Notes: generated by a model not told the origin, from the letters alone. A DNA stretch of 64,000 nt from Bacteroides eggerthii (GCF_025146565.1 NZ_CP102258.1:2574001-2638000); one strand, 5' to 3'. Shown: positions 16,855-26,906, numbered from the stretch's first letter. Numbers and translations: made by a program.

Positions 16855-19800
16855 ATGAAAGAAAACAATATAAAGAAAGTCCTGCTGCTTGGCTCCGGCG
16901 CACTGAAAATCGGTGAGGCGGGAGAGTTTGACTACTCCGGTTCGCAGGCCCTCAAGGCGTTGAAAGAAGAAGGTATCCATACCGTCCTTATCAACCCGAA
17001 CATAGCTACGGTACAGACTTCGGAAGGCGTTGCCGACCAGATATATTTCCTGCCCGTAACCCCTTACTTTGTGGAGAAAGTCATTGAGAAAGAACGCCCG
17101 GACGGCATTATGCTTGCTTTTGGCGGACAAACGGCATTGAACTGTGGCGTGGAGCTTTACAAGGAAGGCATCTTTGAAAAGTACGGCGTGAGGGTGCTCG
17201 GCACTCCCGTACAGGCCATCATAGATACGGAGGATCGTGAGATATTCGTGCAGAAGCTGAATGAAATCAATGTGCAGACCATTAAAAGCGAGGCGGTGGA
17301 AAATGCGGCAGACGCCCGTCGTGCCGCTGCGGAGTTGGGCTATCCGGTCATTGTACGTGCGGCCTATGCATTGGGCGGACTGGGATCGGGCTTTTGCGAC
17401 AACGAAGAAGAGCTGAATGTTCTGGTAGAAAAGGCTTTCTCTTTCTCTCCGCAAGTATTGGTGGAGAAGTCATTGCGCGGCTGGAAAGAAGTGGAGTACG
17501 AGGTTGTACGCGACCGCTTCGACAACTGCATCACCGTCTGCAATATGGAGAACTTCGATCCGCTGGGCATTCACACAGGGGAGTCCATTGTCATTGCTCC
17601 GTCGCAGACATTAAGTAATACGGACTATCACAAACTGCGTGAACTTGCCATCCGAATCATCCGTCACATCGGTATTGTGGGCGAGTGCAATGTGCAGTAT
17701 GCCTACGACCCGGAAAGTGAAGATTATCGTGTCATCGAGGTAAACGCCCGCTTGAGCCGATCGTCTGCACTTGCCTCTAAAGCAACGGGTTATCCACTGG
17801 CTTTTGTTGCAGCAAAACTCGGATTGGGCTATGGGCTTTTCGATTTGAAAAACTCCGTAACCAAAACCACCAGCGCTTTCTTCGAACCTGCCCTGGATTA
17901 CGTAGTCTGTAAAATTCCCCGTTGGGATTTGGGCAAGTTCCATGGCGTAGACAAAGAGTTGGGATCAAGCATGAAGTCTGTCGGAGAGGTTATGGCTATC
18001 GGACGTACCTTTGAGGAAGCCATTCAGAAAGGGCTGCGCATGATAGGACAGGGGATGCATGGCTTTGTGGAGAATAAGGAACTTGTCATCTCCGATATTG
18101 ACAAAGCACTTCGTGAGCCTACGGATAAACGTATCTTTGTCATCTCCAAAGCCTTTCGTGCCGGATATACCGTAGACCAGGTACATGAGCTGACAAAGAT
18201 AGACCGTTGGTTCTTGGAGAAGCTGATGAACATTATGAATACCAGTAAGGAGCTGCACGAGTATTCAGAAACCGTCTGTGGTTCGGAGTGCAGCGAAGAA
18301 TCCGTTCCTTTGAAAGTTCAAGGGGAAGAGATCATCCGCTTCGTTCGGAATGACAAGGCAGCGCAAGAATTGTTGCGCAGAGCCAAGATACAAGGCTTCT
18401 CCGATTTGCAGATAGCCCGCGCTCTTGGTTTGGAACGCTATATGGATAGCGAGGACGGCATACTTACCATACGTGCGTTGCGCAAGAGCATGGGGGTGCT
18501 GCCCGTAGTGAAACAAATAGATACACTCGCCGCCGAGTATCCCGCCCGAACCAATTATCTGTATCTGACATACAGCGGCATTGCCAATGATGTGCATTAT
18601 CTGGGCGACCGCAAATCTATCGTTGTACTCGGTTCGGGGGCATACCGCATCGGCTCCTCGGTAGAGTTCGACTGGTGCGGTGTGCAGGCGTTGAACACCA
18701 TCCGCAAGGAAGGTTATCGCAGCGTCATGATTAACTACAACCCCGAAACCGTATCTACGGATTATGACATGTGCGACCGTCTCTATTTCGACGAACTCAC
18801 CTTCGAGCGTGTCATGGACATTCTCGAACTGGAAAATCCGCATGGCGTAATCGTGTCTACAGGCGGCCAGATTCCAAATAACCTTGCCTTGCGCCTTGAC
18901 GCGCAGAATGTGCCTATCCTTGGAACGAGTGCCAAGAGCATTGATAATGCCGAGGACCGCGATAAGTTCTCGGCTATGCTGGACCGTATCGGTGTGGACC
19001 AACCCGAATGGCGTGCGCTTACCTCGTTGGAGGACATCAATGATTTTGTCGGGAAGGTAGGATTTCCGGTGCTGGTTCGTCCCAGTTATGTGCTTTCCGG
19101 TGCGGCTATGAACGTCTGTTCCAATCAGGAAGAACTGGAACGCTTCCTGCAACTGGCGGCAAACGTATCCAAGAAGCATCCGGTAGTGGTAAGCCAGTTC
19201 ATAGAACATGCCAAGGAGGTAGAAATGGATGCCGTAGCACAGAACGGTGAAATCGTAGCGTATGCCATCAGCGAGCATATTGAATTTGCCGGTGTACATT
19301 CCGGTGACGCTACAATCCAGTTCCCGCCGCAGAAGCTCTATGTGGAGACGGTACGCCGCATCAAGCGCATCAGTCGCGAGATTGCCCGCGAGCTGAACAT
19401 CTCCGGTCCGTTCAACATCCAGTACCTTGCCAAGGACAACGACATCAAGGTCATCGAATGTAATCTGCGTGCCAGCCGTTCGTTCCCGTTTGTCAGCAAG
19501 GTCCTTAAAATCAACTTTATCGAACTGGCCACAAAGGTGATGCTCGGAATTCCTGTACAGAAGCCGGACAAGAACCTTTTCGATCTCGACTATGTAGGAA
19601 TCAAGGCTTCGCAGTTCTCTTTCAACCGTCTGCAAAAGGCAGATCCTGTGCTGGGAGTGGATATGGCGTCTACGGGTGAAGTGGGGTGCATAGGCAGTGA
19701 TACTTCCTGTGCCATTCTGAAGGCGATGCTTTCCGTCGGTTACCGTATTCCGCAGAAGAACATCTTGCTTTCTACCGGTACACCGAAGCAGAAAGTGGAC

Positions 19801-20160
19801 ATGCTTTCCGCTGCTCGCATGCTTCAGAAGAAAGGGTATAAGTTGTTTGCAACCGGCGGATCAAGTAAGTTCCTTACGGAGAATGGCGTGGAGAACACCT
19901 GCGTCTACTGGCCGAGCGAACCTGATATGCAGCCGCAGGCACTCGATATGCTGCATAAAAAAGAGATTGATATGGTGGTGAACATTCCGAAGAACCTCAC
20001 CGCAGGCGAGTTGGACAACGGCTATAAGATACGCCGGGCAGCTATCGACCTCAACATCCCGTTGATTACGAATGCGCGGCTGGCAAGTGCCTTTATCAAT
20101 GCGTTCTGCACGATGACTCCGGACGATTTGGCCATTAAGTCATGGGAAGAGTATAGATAA
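16855..20160 (+). CDS. carB: Carbamoyl-phosphate synthase large subunit, with an in-frame insertion
   Basis: Large subunit with two ATP-grasp halves and a C-terminal allosteric MGS domain, 1101 residues against the usual 1070-1075. Both nucleotide-binding motifs GSGALKIGEAGEFDYSGSQA and GSGAYRIGSSVEFDWCGVQA are present, as is the regulatory end (LFATGGSSKFL). The surplus of about 28 residues fits a segment near residues 472-500 (SETVCGSECSEESV... up to RFVRND) in the oligomerisation region between the halves. It is encoded by an imperfect palindrome. No frameshift or stop is seen, so the protein should be functional. It ends 15 bp from the convergent tolC gene. Confidence 0.96.
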   Translation: MKENNIKKVLLLGSGALKIGEAGEFDYSGSQALKALKEEGIHTVLINPNIATVQTSEGVADQIYFLPVTPYFVEKVIEKERPDGIMLAFGGQTALNCGVELYKEGIFEKYGVRVLGTPVQAIIDTEDREIFVQKLNEINVQTIKSEAVENAADARRAAAELGYPVIVRAAYALGGLGSGFCDNEEELNVLVEKAFSFSPQVLVEKSLRGWKEVEYEVVRDRFDNCITVCNMENFDPLGIHTGESIVIAPSQTLSNTDYHKLRELAIRIIRHIGIVGECNVQYAYDPESEDYRVIEVNARLSRSSALASKATGYPLAFVAAKLGLGYGLFDLKNSVTKTTSAFFEPALDYVVCKIPRWDLGKFHGVDKELGSSMKSVGEVMAIGRTFEEAIQKGLRMIGQGMHGFVENKELVISDIDKALREPTDKRIFVISKAFRAGYTVDQVHELTKIDRWFLEKLMNIMNTSKELHEYSETVCGSECSEESVPLKVQGEEIIRFVRNDKAAQELLRRAKIQGFSDLQIARALGLERYMDSEDGILTIRALRKSMGVLPVVKQIDTLAAEYPARTNYLYLTYSGIANDVHYLGDRKSIVVLGSGAYRIGSSVEFDWCGVQALNTIRKEGYRSVMINYNPETVSTDYDMCDRLYFDELTFERVMDILELENPHGVIVSTGGQIPNNLALRLDAQNVPILGTSAKSIDNAEDRDKFSAMLDRIGVDQPEWRALTSLEDINDFVGKVGFPVLVRPSYVLSGAAMNVCSNQEELERFLQLAANVSKKHPVVVSQFIEHAKEVEMDAVAQNGEIVAYAISEHIEFAGVHSGDATIQFPPQKLYVETVRRIKRISREIARELNISGPFNIQYLAKDNDIKVIECNLRASRSFPFVSKVLKINFIELATKVMLGIPVQKPDKNLFDLDYVGIKASQFSFNRLQKADPVLGVDMASTGEVGCIGSDTSCAILKAMLSVGYRIPQKNILLSTGTPKQKVDMLSAARMLQKKGYKLFATGGSSKFLTENGVENTCVYWPSEPDMQPQALDMLHKKEIDMVVNIPKNLTAGELDNGYKIRRAAIDLNIPLITNARLASAFINAFCTMTPDDLAIKSWEEYR
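18265..18355 (+). repeat. Palindromic element inserted in frame in carB
   Basis: Arms at 18282-18302 and 18330-18350 are imperfect reverse complements (14 of 21 positions). The right arm contains CGCTTCGTTCGGAATGAC, a composition seen in short intergenic palindromes of many bacteria. Its length matches the excess of CarB over its relatives. Confidence 0.6.
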
Positions 20161-20175
20161 AAGTGCTCATAACTT

Positions 20176-21534
20176 TTATTTTAGTAAAGTCCCCGTTGCC
20201 TTTAGATAAGCCACGTAATTCAGGTACAGTCGGAAGCGGGCATCTACGTGAGTTTCGTATGCCTGCTGCCACAAGGCCTGTGCTTCCAGATGGTCGGACA
20301 GGGTTTCCAATCCCACATCATATTGGCTGCGGCTTACCCGCATGTTTTCCTCGGCTTGTTGCAGGGAGCGTTCGGCGATGGTGCTTTCCAGTTGGGCTTC
20401 ATCGAGGTTGTTGGCAGCCTGTGTCAGTTCCAGTAGCATCTGTTCGTTCATGTTTTCCTGTTCAAGACGGGTCTGTTCCAGTTTGGCTTTGGCTGCACGC
20501 ACTTTGTTGGTGCGTTCGCCGAAATGGAAAAGAGGTACGCTTACATTTAGGAGGACGGAGAAGCTGCCTTTATTGAATAGGTCCTGATCGTTGATTTCCA
20601 ATCCATGAATATAGTCGTACGAACCTTTTACACCGATTTGGGGCAACAGCTCACTGCGGTTCAGCTTTACCTGTTGCTTGGCGATGGCCACCTGCTGGTT
20701 CAGTATGGCATATTCGGGACGGGCGGAGATATCTGATATTTGTAGCCGGATGTCCTGTGCCACTTCAGGAAAATTGTCAGCAGTGCGTATGTCCGACGTC
20801 AGGGATTTTCCGATGTAGTGGCAGAGGTTCATGGTTGCCAGACGGAGTGCATTGTCGGCCTTACGGATGTTGAGTTCACTCTCATTCAGTTTTACTTGTA
20901 CTTTCAGGACGTCATTTTGAGGCTTTAGTCCATGCTTGTAGGCGCTTTCTACATTTTTCTTCAATTCAACGAGCACTGCGTTGTACTTGTCCGCCACTTT
21001 CTTCATCTCTTTGGCCTTGATGACCTGTGCATAGGCTTGGTCGGTTTTCACAATGACCTCCGATGCCGTCAGCGTTTCGCTCAGCTGTGCCATTTCTTTG
21101 CCCAATAAAGACATCTTATAAGCGGCACGAATTTTGCCGCCCATATAAAGAGGTTGTTCCACTTGTATGCCACCCATATACACCATGCCTATTTTATAGT
21201 TCATGTCTACTCCTGGGAAGTAAGCGAATCCGTTGTTGGGCAGAAACTGTCCCGTAGCATCGGGCAGGAAAGTTGGCAGATTGCCGCCGGCTATGCCTAA
21301 ACTGCCGTCTGCCGTACTGTAAATACCTGTTCCGCTGAGGGTGAAGTTTGGCAAGAAGTTCCCTTTGTAACTCCTTGCGGTGTAGCGTGCGCTTTCCGTC
21401 TGTTTGGCCGAAGCCGCCATTTCTTTATTGTATTTCAAAGCCATTTCCCTGCATTGCTCCAGTGTCAGTGTCTCTTGGGCAGAGATACCGGCAGAGAAAA
21501 GCAGTGCGGTGAGGATAATTATTTTCTTTTTCAT
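20176..21534 (-). CDS. Outer-membrane efflux channel, TolC family
   Basis: TolC/OprM-type protein of 452 residues that would form the outer-membrane exit duct of the RND pump encoded upstream. It has a cleavable signal peptide (MKKKIIILTALLFSAGISAQ), then two repeats of long coiled helices and beta segments; LTLEQCREMALKYNKEM at the mature N-terminus is a family hallmark. The start codon is 2 bp from the stop of the RND gene, so translation is probably coupled. It is the third gene of adaptor-RND-TolC. Confidence 0.9.
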   Translation of the reverse strand: MKKKIIILTALLFSAGISAQETLTLEQCREMALKYNKEMAASAKQTESARYTARSYKGNFLPNFTLSGTGIYSTADGSLGIAGGNLPTFLPDATGQFLPNNGFAYFPGVDMNYKIGMVYMGGIQVEQPLYMGGKIRAAYKMSLLGKEMAQLSETLTASEVIVKTDQAYAQVIKAKEMKKVADKYNAVLVELKKNVESAYKHGLKPQNDVLKVQVKLNESELNIRKADNALRLATMNLCHYIGKSLTSDIRTADNFPEVAQDIRLQISDISARPEYAILNQQVAIAKQQVKLNRSELLPQIGVKGSYDYIHGLEINDQDLFNKGSFSVLLNVSVPLFHFGERTNKVRAAKAKLEQTRLEQENMNEQMLLELTQAANNLDEAQLESTIAERSLQQAEENMRVSRSQYDVGLETLSDHLEAQALWQQAYETHVDARFRLYLNYVAYLKATGTLLK

Positions 21535-21536
21535 TG

Positions 21537-24500
21537 TTACTCGTTTTTAATGTGAAAGAATAATGCGTATAGGATAGGGATGAACAAGAGCGTTATCAGT
21601 GTTCCGAATGTCAGTCCGCCCATAATGGATGCCGCCAGAGAACCGAACATGGCATCGGGCAGCAGCGGTATCATGCCCAGAATGGTAGTCAGCGCTGCCA
21701 TGGTTACAGGGCGTAAGCGGCTTTGGGCGCTATCGACCAATGCCGTAACCGGCTCTATTCCCTGATTAAGTTGAAGGGTTATTTCATCCATTAGCACAAT
21801 GCCGTTTTTGATGAGCATGCCTATCAGTCCCAATGTGCCTACAATTGCCACGAAGTTGAATGTTTTGCCCGTAAGCAGCATTACTGCCACTACTCCTACA
21901 AGAATCATAGGGAGACAACAGAAGATGACAGCGGGTTTACGATAATCCTTGAACAACATAATGAGGATGGCAATCATTAATATGATGGCCAGCGGGAAGT
22001 TCTTGAACAGGTACTTCATAGACTGGTCGCTTGCATTCTTTTCCCCTTGCCAATGAAGGGTGTAGCCGTCGGGTAGCTCTATCTGTTCTATCTTCCGGGC
22101 AATGGCTTGCCGCGCCTTCTCCGTTTCTATGCCGGGAGCGGGAGAGCATTGCACACGCTGGCTGCGTTGCCCGTTGTAACGGGGTACTACAGGATCTTCC
22201 CAACGGATATCGATACTCTTACTGATTTGTTTCAGCGGAGTGCTTCCCATAAGGCTTTCCACCAGTTCCTCTTTGCTCAAAGTACCGGCTTTGAGTTTCA
22301 CGATGTTCTCCTCGTTCATCAGTCCGTTCAATGAAGGAAGGGTGGAGAACACTTGCGTGTTGCCCAGGTTTTCTATCGGTTGCCCTTTCTCATCCAGGCA
22401 TCTCAGGTAGATATTGTCGCGGTGTATGCCTTCATAGAAAGAACCGATAGGTATGCCGCCGTTGGCGGAAAGGAGAGACATGCTGACATCACTGCGGCTG
22501 AGGCCGAGAGCGCGGGCGGCTGCTTGGTCGTATTCTATGGAAAGTACGGGTATCTGCGGTTCCCAGTCGGTGGTGATGAGGCATACTTCCGGAGTATTCT
22601 CCATAATGTTCCGCGCACTGTCGGCCAACTGATGCAGTATGGCCGGATCGGGTCCCATAAACTGTGCTTCAATGGGATATTTCTTGAACATCAGGTTGTA
22701 ACGCTTCAGTTTCACGTAGGCATCGGGGTAACGCTGTGCCAGGTAGTTTTGTATTTCATCCATATTGTCTACAAGGTCGTCCGGTGAAGTGAAGTCGATA
22801 ATCAGCTCGCCATATGAGAGGGAAGGGTTGGCGATGCTGCGCACGAGGTTGTAACGCCCCGGCGTACCACCTATCGAAGTGGTGACGTGAGTAATCTCCT
22901 TACGTGTTTTCAGATAGGTTTCTATCTCTTTCAGATCTTGTGCCACGCGGGTGGAGTTATTGCCTTCGGGTAGCTTGTATTCCATATAAAGCTGGTCATA
23001 TACCATGTCCGGGAAGAACCCCTGGCGCATATATCCGTAGCCGAAAATGGAAAGCCCTAACAAAGTAATCATTGCCAGAACAAAACTCCAACGGTGTGCC
23101 AAACCGAAATACAGGGCAGTGCGCAAGAGTGCGTATGTACGGCCTTTGTACTCGCGTTTTCCGGTAGTGCTGACTTCGATTGCGGGGTGCAGCCTGCGGT
23201 CGGCCATTAGGGGAACATGGGTCAATGCCAACACCCAGCTCAACAGTAGAGAGACTGCCAACACAATGAAAAGGTCGCGGGTATAGACGCCTGCTGTGTC
23301 CGGTGACATGAAAATGGGCAGAAAAGCGATAATAGCTATCAGGGTGGCTCCCAACAGAGGCATTGCTGTTTGGCGGCCAATGGCTGTCATGGCTTCCATG
23401 CGGTTCTTTCCCGCTTTCAGATCCACCAGTATTCCGTCTACGATGACGATGGCGTTGTCTACCAGCATCCCCATTGCAAGTACGAATGCGGCGAGCGATA
23501 CGCGTTGCATGGTTCCTCCTGCCGTTTGCAGGAATAGGAACGAACCGAATACGGTGACAATCAGGCTAATCCCGATTATGACTCCGCTTTTGAAGCCCAT
23601 AGCCAGCATCAGGATGACTACGACGATGATGACGGACTCAATCAGGTTAATTACGAAAGTGCCCAAAGAAGCTCCTACGCGTTCCGGTTGGTAGAATACT
23701 TTGTGGCACTCTACACCTGCGGGCAGACGGCTTTCTTTCAGTTGCGCCAGTTTTTTTTCTACGGCGGCGCCGACTTTCACAATATCCGATTTGCCGGAAG
23801 CTGCGATAAGAACTCCCTGGGCCCGTTCGCTGTCGAAGAACAGTTCGTTACGGGTGGGCTCTTCATATCCTTTCTCTATCCGGGCTATGTCGCGCATACG
23901 GAGCTGGTCGTCGTCATGCCCTTGTATCAGCATATTGCCGATGTCTTTCACAGTCTTGAATTTATCGCTGACGGTCACGCGGATACGGTTGTCTCCATTG
24001 TCATAGTAGCCGCTGTATGTGGTTTTGTTTTGGCCGTTCAGTGTAGCGAGAACTTCGGCAGGCTTCACGCCAAGGTTTGCCATGCGGTCCTGCAGCAGGG
24101 AGATATTGATACATTCGGGACGTTTGCCATACAATTCCACCCGGTCTACATCTTCCATATCGCTGATTTCCCGTTTGATGAGCTCGGCGTAGTCGGACAG
24201 TTCACGATCGGATAGTCCGTCGCCTGTCAGTGCATAGAACATTCCGTATACGTTGCCGAAATCATCTTTGACAATCGGGGTGCTTGCCCCGTCGGGGAGT
24301 AAGGCGCAGGCGTCGCTTACTTTGCGTCGCAGCATATCCCAGCATTGTTCCACTTCTTCATCCGGGGTGATGGTGGTCAGCTCTATCTGTATCAAGGAAA
24401 GGTCATTGTAAGAGTAGCTTTCTACATTGTCTATGTTTCCCATGCTGCGGATGCTCTTTTCCAATACATCCGTCACTTCCAGTTCCACTTGGTGGGCGGA

Positions 24501-24662
24501 TGCTCCCGGGTAGGTGGTGACCACCATGGCGAGCTTTACTTTTATTTCCGGGTCCTCCAGTTTGCTCATCTGGTAGCAGGAGAGAATTCCGCCGATAAGC
24601 AGGACCATTACCAGGAAGTAGACCAGGTTACGGTTCTTAAATGCCCATTTACTTATATCCAT
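21537..24662 (-). CDS. RND efflux transporter, AcrB-like
   Basis: Inner-membrane proton-driven RND transporter, 1041 residues, with the usual twelve membrane segments in two halves and two large periplasmic loops. The proton-relay motif in TM4 is visible (GMLVDNAIVIVDGI), as are the N-terminal KNRNLVYFLVMVLLIGG helix and the C-terminal LFIPILYALFFHI helix. It is likely to export drugs, bile salts or other amphiphiles together with the adaptor and TolC genes on either side; the substrate cannot be read from sequence. It starts 28 bp after the adaptor gene. Confidence 0.92.
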   Translation of the reverse strand: MDISKWAFKNRNLVYFLVMVLLIGGILSCYQMSKLEDPEIKVKLAMVVTTYPGASAHQVELEVTDVLEKSIRSMGNIDNVESYSYNDLSLIQIELTTITPDEEVEQCWDMLRRKVSDACALLPDGASTPIVKDDFGNVYGMFYALTGDGLSDRELSDYAELIKREISDMEDVDRVELYGKRPECINISLLQDRMANLGVKPAEVLATLNGQNKTTYSGYYDNGDNRIRVTVSDKFKTVKDIGNMLIQGHDDDQLRMRDIARIEKGYEEPTRNELFFDSERAQGVLIAASGKSDIVKVGAAVEKKLAQLKESRLPAGVECHKVFYQPERVGASLGTFVINLIESVIIVVVILMLAMGFKSGVIIGISLIVTVFGSFLFLQTAGGTMQRVSLAAFVLAMGMLVDNAIVIVDGILVDLKAGKNRMEAMTAIGRQTAMPLLGATLIAIIAFLPIFMSPDTAGVYTRDLFIVLAVSLLLSWVLALTHVPLMADRRLHPAIEVSTTGKREYKGRTYALLRTALYFGLAHRWSFVLAMITLLGLSIFGYGYMRQGFFPDMVYDQLYMEYKLPEGNNSTRVAQDLKEIETYLKTRKEITHVTTSIGGTPGRYNLVRSIANPSLSYGELIIDFTSPDDLVDNMDEIQNYLAQRYPDAYVKLKRYNLMFKKYPIEAQFMGPDPAILHQLADSARNIMENTPEVCLITTDWEPQIPVLSIEYDQAAARALGLSRSDVSMSLLSANGGIPIGSFYEGIHRDNIYLRCLDEKGQPIENLGNTQVFSTLPSLNGLMNEENIVKLKAGTLSKEELVESLMGSTPLKQISKSIDIRWEDPVVPRYNGQRSQRVQCSPAPGIETEKARQAIARKIEQIELPDGYTLHWQGEKNASDQSMKYLFKNFPLAIILMIAILIMLFKDYRKPAVIFCCLPMILVGVVAVMLLTGKTFNFVAIVGTLGLIGMLIKNGIVLMDEITLQLNQGIEPVTALVDSAQSRLRPVTMAALTTILGMIPLLPDAMFGSLAASIMGGLTFGTLITLLFIPILYALFFHIKNE

Positions 24663-24690
24663 ATTACTGATATTTTAGTGTACATTCATG

Positions 24691-25758
24691 TTATAATAAT
24701 CCGCCGATATTTGTCTCGCTGGCAACTGGCAGCGGTTTTACGATTTCTCCGTTCTCTATGTAGTGTATTCCTGCCGAAACAATCAGGTCTCCGGGTTTCA
24801 GCCCATCGGATGTGATGATACTGCGTCCGTCGCTCATCAGGCGTACTACGGTTACTTCGCGACTGCTTACTTTATTGTCGGACGGATTATATACAAAAAC
24901 GCAGGCTTTGCCGTTTTTTTGCAGAATGGCATTACCGGGTACAGACAGATTGCGGGGACTGTCACTATCGCAACGAATGGTAACCATTGTATTCATGCCC
25001 GGCGAGGGGATGGGGTGTTTGTCTGCAAGCAGTTGCAGGCGCATGGTGTACAGCTGGTTGGCATTGGCTTTGGGAGTTACGCTGATTAACTTCAACAGAT
25101 AGGTCTGCTCCGGATAAATGTCGAAAGTACAGTAATATTGGTCGAACTGTTCCCGACGGATATATTCGGCTGCCGGCAGGTTTATCTCTACTTCCGGTGC
25201 GCCACTGCTGATCATAGACAGGACAGGCATTCCGGCACCTATCGTTTCGTGCGCTTCGAACAGTCGTTTTTGTATATAACCGCTGAAAGGTGCGTAAAGC
25301 CGGGTGTATCCCAGCTGGTCTTTATGATGCTGATATTTGGCGGTGATTTGTTTCAGTCCGTACACTGCTTTGTCGTTGGCGCTGGGGGTAGTCCCGTTAT
25401 CTTTATATAGAGCCATCACACGTTCTGCCTCTGCTTTTATCTGCTTGTATTCGGCTTCGGTGGCATCCAGTTGCACTTGGTAGTCCGTAGGGTCCAGTTC
25501 GGCAAGCAACTGTCCGGCTTGTACGCGGGCGCCATCCTTTACATATATTTTCTGTATGGTTCCGCTGACTCTGAAGGCGAGACTGATGTCCTGTGCCGCC
25601 TTCACTTTTCCGGGATATTGCAAATAACTCTGCCCGCTGGCGGAAATAACCGTATCTATTTTTACTGTTTGGCATCCTTTGGCATCTTGTGTGCTGCCGT
25701 TGCAGGATGTAAGTGAACATAAGGAAATGCTTGCTAAAATCCAATAAATTCGTTTCAT
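24691..25758 (-). CDS. Periplasmic adaptor lipoprotein of the RND pump
   Basis: HlyD/AcrA-type membrane fusion protein, 355 residues. The N-terminus has a lipobox (LTSC, Cys19), so it is anchored to a membrane by lipid. The biotinyl-lipoyl-like half (VSGTIQKIYVKDGARVQAGQLLAELD) and its partner (LYAPFSGYIQKRLFEAHETIGAG) frame a short helical hairpin. It is the first gene of the minus-strand adaptor-RND-TolC operon. A TAATTTTG at 25783-25790 on the minus strand could be the promoter -7 box. Confidence 0.9.
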   Translation of the reverse strand: MKRIYWILASISLCSLTSCNGSTQDAKGCQTVKIDTVISASGQSYLQYPGKVKAAQDISLAFRVSGTIQKIYVKDGARVQAGQLLAELDPTDYQVQLDATEAEYKQIKAEAERVMALYKDNGTTPSANDKAVYGLKQITAKYQHHKDQLGYTRLYAPFSGYIQKRLFEAHETIGAGMPVLSMISSGAPEVEINLPAAEYIRREQFDQYYCTFDIYPEQTYLLKLISVTPKANANQLYTMRLQLLADKHPIPSPGMNTMVTIRCDSDSPRNLSVPGNAILQKNGKACVFVYNPSDNKVSSREVTVVRLMSDGRSIITSDGLKPGDLIVSAGIHYIENGEIVKPLPVASETNIGGLL

Positions 25759-25782
25759 AATCTAAGGTATATTAATTTGTGA

Positions 25783-25790
25783 CAAAATTA
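25783..25790 (-). promoter_or_regulatory. Candidate -7 box of the RND operon
   Basis: TAATTTTG on the minus strand matches TAnnTTTG, 25 bp before the adaptor start codon. The -33 region is poor, so expression may need an activator such as the adjacent AraC-type protein. Confidence 0.4.
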
Positions 25791-25883
25791 CTCAGTAACC
25801 GCTATATAGAAAAGGTTTATAAGCATTATAAACTGTTCTGTTTATGACATCCTGATAAGGAAAAACAGACTATTTCCGGTTTA

Positions 25884-26774
25884 TTATGTTTTCTGATATT
25901 CGGCAGGCGTCATTCCCGTCATTCTCTTGAAGAATTTCGAGAAGAAAGACGGATTGGGAAAGTTCAATTCATCCGATATTTGGAAGATTAGCAGATTACT
26001 GTGCTTCAGTAGTACTTTTGCTTCAAGAATAACGGATTGGTTGATCCATTGCATTACTGTCTGTCCGCTTGCCTCACGTATAATGGTGCTCAGATAATGA
26101 GAGGTCAGGCATAGCTTGTCGGCATAGAAGTTGACGGAACGTTCTTGCTTACTATATTCGTTTACAAGGGCTATGAAACGGCGGAATATTTCTTCCTGAC
26201 GTGAAAGGCGCAGGGAAGAGGTGGTATGTGTTTGCTCGTGAATATATTTGAGGTTACAAAGTAGGGATACAATGAGATGTTGTACGGTTTCACGACGATA
26301 AGGTGAAGAATGAAGTATCTTCCATAGCAAAATAAAGAACAGCTCTGTTTGGGTCCATTCTTCCTCATTAAGTGACAGTATGATACCGTTTCTTGTGTAA
26401 GTTTCCGACAAAATAAAATTTGGCATGGCAGGCAGGAAATTGTAAGCAGGCATTATGACCTGAAAATCATAATCAGAACTGATTTCCAGCATTTCTATCA
26501 AAGAATTGTCGGGGATTATGATAATCTTACGGGCAGATATCTCATACTCGATAAGATTGATGGAAATTCGTCCTGTTCCTTGCAAAACACGAATTATCCG
26601 TCCTTCTTTGGCACGATAGGGTTGCCTGATCTGGAATAATTTACTTCCCATTTGTATAAAACTTATAACCATACCCAAATCATCGTTTATAAATCGGTAT
26701 TCAAGATTATTGATGATTTCCGGTTTGTAACGTATATCATCTAGTGCAACGTTTATAGGTTTGTTCTTTTCCAT
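25884..26774 (-). CDS. AraC-family transcription regulator
   Basis: Cytoplasmic regulator with an N-terminal cupin-like sensing domain and a C-terminal AraC double helix-turn-helix (from LCLTSHYLSTIIREASG to FKRMTGMTPAEYQ). The frame is open from 26840, but I place the start at the ATG at 26774, giving 296 residues. A perfect -7 box TATCTTTG lies at 26802-26809, inside the longer reading, so the upstream ATGs would not be on the transcript. It sits between two divergent export operons and may control one or both. The ligand is unknown. Confidence 0.85.
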   Translation of the reverse strand: MEKNKPINVALDDIRYKPEIINNLEYRFINDDLGMVISFIQMGSKLFQIRQPYRAKEGRIIRVLQGTGRISINLIEYEISARKIIIIPDNSLIEMLEISSDYDFQVIMPAYNFLPAMPNFILSETYTRNGIILSLNEEEWTQTELFFILLWKILHSSPYRRETVQHLIVSLLCNLKYIHEQTHTTSSLRLSRQEEIFRRFIALVNEYSKQERSVNFYADKLCLTSHYLSTIIREASGQTVMQWINQSVILEAKVLLKHSNLLIFQISDELNFPNPSFFSKFFKRMTGMTPAEYQKT

Positions 26775-26801
26775 ATCTATAAATAGTGAATAATTCAGTG
26801 G

Positions 26802-26809
26802 CAAAGATA
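26802..26809 (-). promoter_or_regulatory. Promoter -7 box of the AraC-type gene
   Basis: TATCTTTG on the minus strand, 27 bp before the ATG at 26774. It decides the start codon of this gene. No clear TTTG is seen at the -33 distance. Confidence 0.55.
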
Positions 26810-26906
26810 ATAAAGCATCCATATATTTTCCTTTTTTCATTAAAAAGCCGTACTATTAGAACATCTTTGCGGACAAATAGGTTGTGAGCATACTAAGTTA
26901 TGCTTC

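Noticed and set aside
18265..19635. Long open frame of 456 codons on the minus strand across carB
   Set aside because: It is antisense to a fully conserved enzyme, has His/Ile/Val-rich composition typical of mirrored codons, and matches no family.
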